NCBI RefSeq assembly: GCF_002269255.1
Contig: NZ_CP022824.1
Coordinates: forward strand, 1-64,000
Length of the DNA stretch: 64,000 nucleotides
Source: Klebsiella quasivariicola
GTDB taxonomy: Bacteria > Pseudomonadota > Gammaproteobacteria > Enterobacterales > Enterobacteriaceae
Direction of reading: 5' to 3'
Part shown: positions 61,408-64,000 of the stretch, in pieces
Position numbering within the stretch: position 1 is the stretch's first letter
How the letters are laid out: every line of letters starts with the position of its first letter
Translations under genes and position numbers: made by a program
Notes under the pieces: model-generated
The model's input: the letters and a program-made list of their open reading frames with translations, nothing else
Databases searched by the model: none
Told to the model about the DNA's origin: nothing

Positions 61408-61827
61408 TTAGAAATGGCTCTGACAGGCATGGCAATATTTGCTGCCGAAATGGGCATTAATCCCTGTGGCTTGCATCACTGAGGAAAGTTTTTTGGGAGA
61501 GCCTTCGTAGCACTTAGGACAGAAAGGACCATTTGGCTTTCCATCAACAGATGTAGTTCTGTAATAAAAACCATCCCGGAATTCTAATTCATCAACTGTA
61601 CTGAGTTGGGCTTTGAGAGATGAGATTTCCCCCTGCAGAGAACTTATCTCCTGTTGAGCTTCAGCGAGATTCATTCTGGCATCGCTCAGGCTTAAGTATA
61701 ACTCGCTGAGTTTTAATCGAAACTCTGCTTCATTGAACGCTGCGGTTGCATCCTTAAGGTCTTTTGCAATATTGAAAGCCAGCTTTACTGCATTTAGCCC
61801 TGCTGTAATTGAAGCCATATCAGCCAT
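61408..61827 (-). CDS. Hypothetical coiled-coil / zinc-ribbon protein (139 aa)
   Basis: Unknown function. The N-terminus is a weakly hydrophobic helix (AGLNAVKLAFNIAKDLKD). A coiled coil occupies about residues 45-80 (SDARMNLAEAQQEISSLQGEISSLKAQL, quoted in parts). It ends with a four-cysteine ribbon: FCPKCYEG near residue 104 and YCHACQSHF at the C-terminus. Proteins of this layout are frequent on plasmids and islands. A nucleic-acid or protein scaffold is possible. Confidence 0.65.
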   Translation of the reverse strand: MADMASITAGLNAVKLAFNIAKDLKDATAAFNEAEFRLKLSELYLSLSDARMNLAEAQQEISSLQGEISSLKAQLSTVDELEFRDGFYYRTTSVDGKPNGPFCPKCYEGSPKKLSSVMQATGINAHFGSKYCHACQSHF

Positions 61828-61981
61828 TTATCTTTCCTTTTGATTAAATTCACAGCACCAATTATGCAAACTAAGTGCTCAAAGAACCTTGATGAAGTGC
61901 ATAAAAGTGACATTTCAATTTTGGAGAAATAGGTGACATTTTAAACTTGCTTTAACAGGTAATGTAGAGGCTCAATGCTAA

Positions 61982-63600
61982 TGTCTATTTGGGGGCTGCG
62001 GATGTTTTCCTGGACTGTTATGTTGTGATCCCAAGATGCTGCCGGTACTTCACAGGACTCATTGCACCTAATGATAGCTTGATACGTTTCTCGTTATACC
62101 AGCGTATGTACCTGTCCAGGAAGCAGATAAATTTTTCCAGCGTGATACCCGCCCAGTCTCTGCCATAGAACATTTCGTTTTTGATACGCCCGAAGAAGCC
62201 TTCACACGCAGCATTATCCGACGAGCATCCTTTGCGCGACATGGACCTTATAAGTCCGGAGGTGTTGATACGCTCGAGCCAGCCCGGCCACCGGTAATGG
62301 CCACCACGATCGCTGTGTATCACCGGTTTATCATGTTCGTTGAGCGTATCGAGTGCGTCATCGAGCATCGTATTCACCAGCGTCGCGTCCGGGCGTGTTC
62401 CTATCGACCAGCTTACAACCTGGCCATCAAAGCAGTCGATAACCGGCGACAGATAGACTTTTCCAGCCGGAAGCTGGAACTCCGTAATATCGGTCAGCCA
62501 CTTCTCATTTGGCCTGCAGGAACTAAAATCCCGGGCGAGTAAATTTTCCGGTGCCGGACCGATTTCGCCACAGTAAGAGTTATATCGTCGTCGCCTGGTG
62601 CGCTTAACAACGAGCTGCTCTTCTGCCATCAGTCTGCGGACAACCTTTTCAGAAATAACCCTGTTGTTACTGCGAAGCATCGCGTGAAGGCGCCGGTAGC
62701 CGTAACAGCGGTAATTCTCCTCAAAGATATCGGCCATGATCACGCGTATTTCCGCATACTTATCGTACAGACGTTTGCTGGCTTTGTGGTAAAAATAACA
62801 GCTGCGGGCAAGTTGCAGAACGCTTAGCAACTCAGCAACGGGGTACTTTTTCTTAAGGGCATCAACTATCAGGGTTTTCTCCCTGTTTTTCAGTTTCAAA
62901 AAGCTGATGCCCAGATCTTTTTTTATCAGTTCATTCGCCTTTGTCAGTATGTCACGTTCGAGCTGCAGCTGATGAACCTGCTTCCTGAGATGCTGGATTT
63001 CACCGAGTAAAGCATCCTGATTTTTATCCTGAGGGGCTGCCTTTCGTTTGCGCATGGATTGATAAGCCTCGTCACTGATAAGGTCTTTCTTCCATTTGTA
63101 CAGGACCGGGACGCTGACGCCTATGCTTTGTGCAACTTTACGCGCGGTTCCACGTCGGTTACAGAGCTCCCGGACGGCCTGAGACCTCTCTTGCGGGCTG
63201 AAGCATTTGCTTGTGCCTGAGCGAATGACCAGGGGACGCGCATTTGGGTAAAACTCTTCAATCCAGCGCTTTAGAATTTCGTTACTGGGGTAGCCGATGG
63301 CTCGGCGAGTGTACGACAGGCAACCACCGTGAGTAAGATAATGCTCAACAGCAGCAATTTTCTGTGTACGTGAATAGCGTTCTCTTGGTTTTAATTCCCT
63401 GGGTAAATCGCCCTTCTCTTCATAAATCCGAACCCAACGGCCCAGCTGTTTTGTGGAAGGATATCCCAGCTCCATGACGACAACGGAGGCTTTCTTTCCG
63501 TACCGGTAATAGAGTTCGACGGCCCGAATCCGGTCCTCGTATGAATGCATAAATTAACTCCTGAAGGTCCAGGAATTTGTCCGCACTTCCTTGTGGCTCA
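61982..63600 (-). mobile_element. IS3-family element with single-frame transposase
   Basis: The left inner end TGTCTATTTGGGGGCTGCGG and the opposite end TGAGCCACAAGGAAGTGCGG are imperfect inverted repeats that converge on TCCTGGAC, giving about 1619 bp. No clear target duplication is seen (GCTAA left, TTAGG right). Bounds are approximate. Confidence 0.75.
62018..63550 (-). CDS. IS3-family transposase, fused single ORF
   Basis: A 510-residue transposase in which the OrfA-like helix-turn-helix part (about 1-215; three HTH-like repeats, for example RIRAVELYYRYGKKASVVVM, and RKVAQSIGVSVPVLYKWKKDL) and the catalytic part (about 235-510) lie in one frame. The catalytic part has ENYRCYGYRRLHAML and DDE residues in WLTDITEF, VIHSDRGGHY and the Glu of ACEGFFGRIKNEMFYG. 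Most IS3 elements need frameshifting for this, so the layout is that of the long-ORF IS150-like types. Confidence 0.88.
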   Translation of the reverse strand: MHSYEDRIRAVELYYRYGKKASVVVMELGYPSTKQLGRWVRIYEEKGDLPRELKPRERYSRTQKIAAVEHYLTHGGCLSYTRRAIGYPSNEILKRWIEEFYPNARPLVIRSGTSKCFSPQERSQAVRELCNRRGTARKVAQSIGVSVPVLYKWKKDLISDEAYQSMRKRKAAPQDKNQDALLGEIQHLRKQVHQLQLERDILTKANELIKKDLGISFLKLKNREKTLIVDALKKKYPVAELLSVLQLARSCYFYHKASKRLYDKYAEIRVIMADIFEENYRCYGYRRLHAMLRSNNRVISEKVVRRLMAEEQLVVKRTRRRRYNSYCGEIGPAPENLLARDFSSCRPNEKWLTDITEFQLPAGKVYLSPVIDCFDGQVVSWSIGTRPDATLVNTMLDDALDTLNEHDKPVIHSDRGGHYRWPGWLERINTSGLIRSMSRKGCSSDNAACEGFFGRIKNEMFYGRDWAGITLEKFICFLDRYIRWYNEKRIKLSLGAMSPVKYRQHLGITT

Positions 63601-63615
63601 TTAGGAATGTCCAGG

Positions 63616-64000
63616 GGCTTTGTTGAATAAATCAGATTTCGGGTAAGTCTCCCCCGTAGCGGGTTGTGTTTTCAGGTAATACGCACGCTTTCAGGCATAC
63701 CTGCTTTCGTCATTTTGTTCAGCGCTCGTACCAGGGCCATAGCCTCCGCAACCTGACCATCGTAGTCACGCAGTGTCAGTGAACCTCCGAACAGCTGTTT
63801 TACCCGGTACATCGCCGTTTCCGCTATCGAGCGACGGTTATAATCTGTTGTCCATTTCCACCGCGCATTACTCCCGGTCAGCCGCTGATTCGCAACAGCA
63901 CGGTTACGGTCTGCATATTCACCGGGCCAGTAACCCGCGCCTTTTCGGGGCGGGATAAGCGCGCTGATTTTCTTACGCCGCAGTTCATCGTGACAGAGCC
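63616..64000 (-). mobile_element. IS903, second copy, runs off the window
   Basis: It begins with GGCTTTGTTGAATAAATCAG at 63616 and is the same sequence as the right part of the IS903 at 4886-5942, inverted. Small differences occur (last codon ACC for Thr rather than GCC for Ala). The other end is beyond 64000. Confidence 0.93.
63672..64000 (-). CDS. IS903 transposase, partial (C-terminal)
   Basis: About 109 residues to the stop (TGA at 63672-63674) covering the C-terminal third of the IS903 transposase, from LCHDELRRKKISALIPP through YNRRSIAETAMYRVK to PESVRIT. The N-terminal part is outside the window. Confidence 0.92.
   Translation of the reverse strand, partial: LCHDELRRKKISALIPPRKGAGYWPGEYADRNRAVANQRLTGSNARWKWTTDYNRRSIAETAMYRVKQLFGGSLTLRDYDGQVAEAMALVRALNKMTKAGMPESVRIT

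Noticed and set aside
4886..64000. Composite transposon between the two IS903 copies
   Set aside because: The copies are about 58 kb apart, the first lacks a target duplication, and the outer end of the second is beyond the window, so it cannot be supported.
1..64000. CRISPR arrays, tRNA and rRNA genes
   Set aside because: No regularly spaced repeat-spacer pattern (the 53.1-kb array has only 9-bp repeats) and no tRNA or rRNA sequence was seen by eye; a covariance-model search would settle the RNA question.

Overview
The window reads as part of a large IncF plasmid of the Klebsiella pneumoniae type (Enterobacterales). It opens exactly at the start codon of a RepFIB-family replication gene. 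Iterons and a ResD-like tyrosine recombinase follow, which is the usual RepFIB arrangement. A complete silver/copper island (sil plus pco) and two arsenic-resistance clusters follow, a cargo typical of pKPN3-like plasmids. That plasmid and host assignment comes from recognised protein families; no database search was run.

Layout. 1-2.5 kb: replication (repB, iterons, recombinase). 3.6-10.2 kb: an AT-rich c-di-GMP region with a GAF-GGDEF diguanylate cyclase, an EAL-domain remnant cut by IS903, and a CSS-motif/EAL phosphodiesterase whose N-terminus is frameshifted at a T8 tract. IS903, an IS407-group IS3 element and IS5 are inserted in or beside it. 12.2-15.6 kb: a DUF2254 membrane protein and a BetT-type choline transporter. 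15.7-19.0 kb: an IS scrapheap (IS1, an IS2 remnant, a complete IS2-group element, an inverted IS1 fragment, an ISL3 tail). 19.2-32.0 kb: silE, silRS, silCFBA, a DUF411 gene, silP and a DUF2933 gene. 32.0-40.6 kb: an M23 peptidase gene, a silE/pcoE-like gene, pcoABCDRS and pcoE. 40.8-43.2 kb: an ISL3 element joining a truncated parE-like toxin gene to a truncated aquaporin gene. 43.3-52.9 kb: two ars clusters transcribed towards each other: arsR-arsH-sigma-arsD-arsA(frameshifted)-arsN on the plus strand and arsRDABC on the minus strand, with a second arsN-like gene outside. 53.1-56.8 kb: a four-copy spaced repeat, a run of small backbone genes including an Hha-family gene, and a TacA/TacT-type toxin-antitoxin pair. 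56.9-64 kb: an ISNCY-type transposase gene split by an IS3 element, a serine recombinase and abortive-infection-like gene pair, a coiled-coil/zinc-ribbon gene, another IS3 element and the edge of a second IS903.

How the parts work together. SilCBA is an RND efflux pump for Ag(I)/Cu(I) fed by SilF and SilE, with the SilP P-type ATPase exporting from the cytoplasm. PcoA-D handle periplasmic copper. SilRS and PcoRS sense periplasmic metal, and matching palindromes lie upstream of silE, between silR and silC, upstream of pcoA and upstream of pcoE. The minus-strand ars cluster is complete (ArsR repressor, ArsD chaperone, ArsA ATPase, ArsB pump, ArsC reductase). The plus-strand cluster adds ArsH and an ECF-like sigma factor, but its ArsA is broken and its ArsD lacks one of the three metal-binding cysteines.

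The least explained items are the recombinase/abortive-infection pair at 59.7-61.1 kb, the sigma factor inside an arsenic operon, and the 9-bp repeat spaced at 36-37 bp at 53.1 kb.
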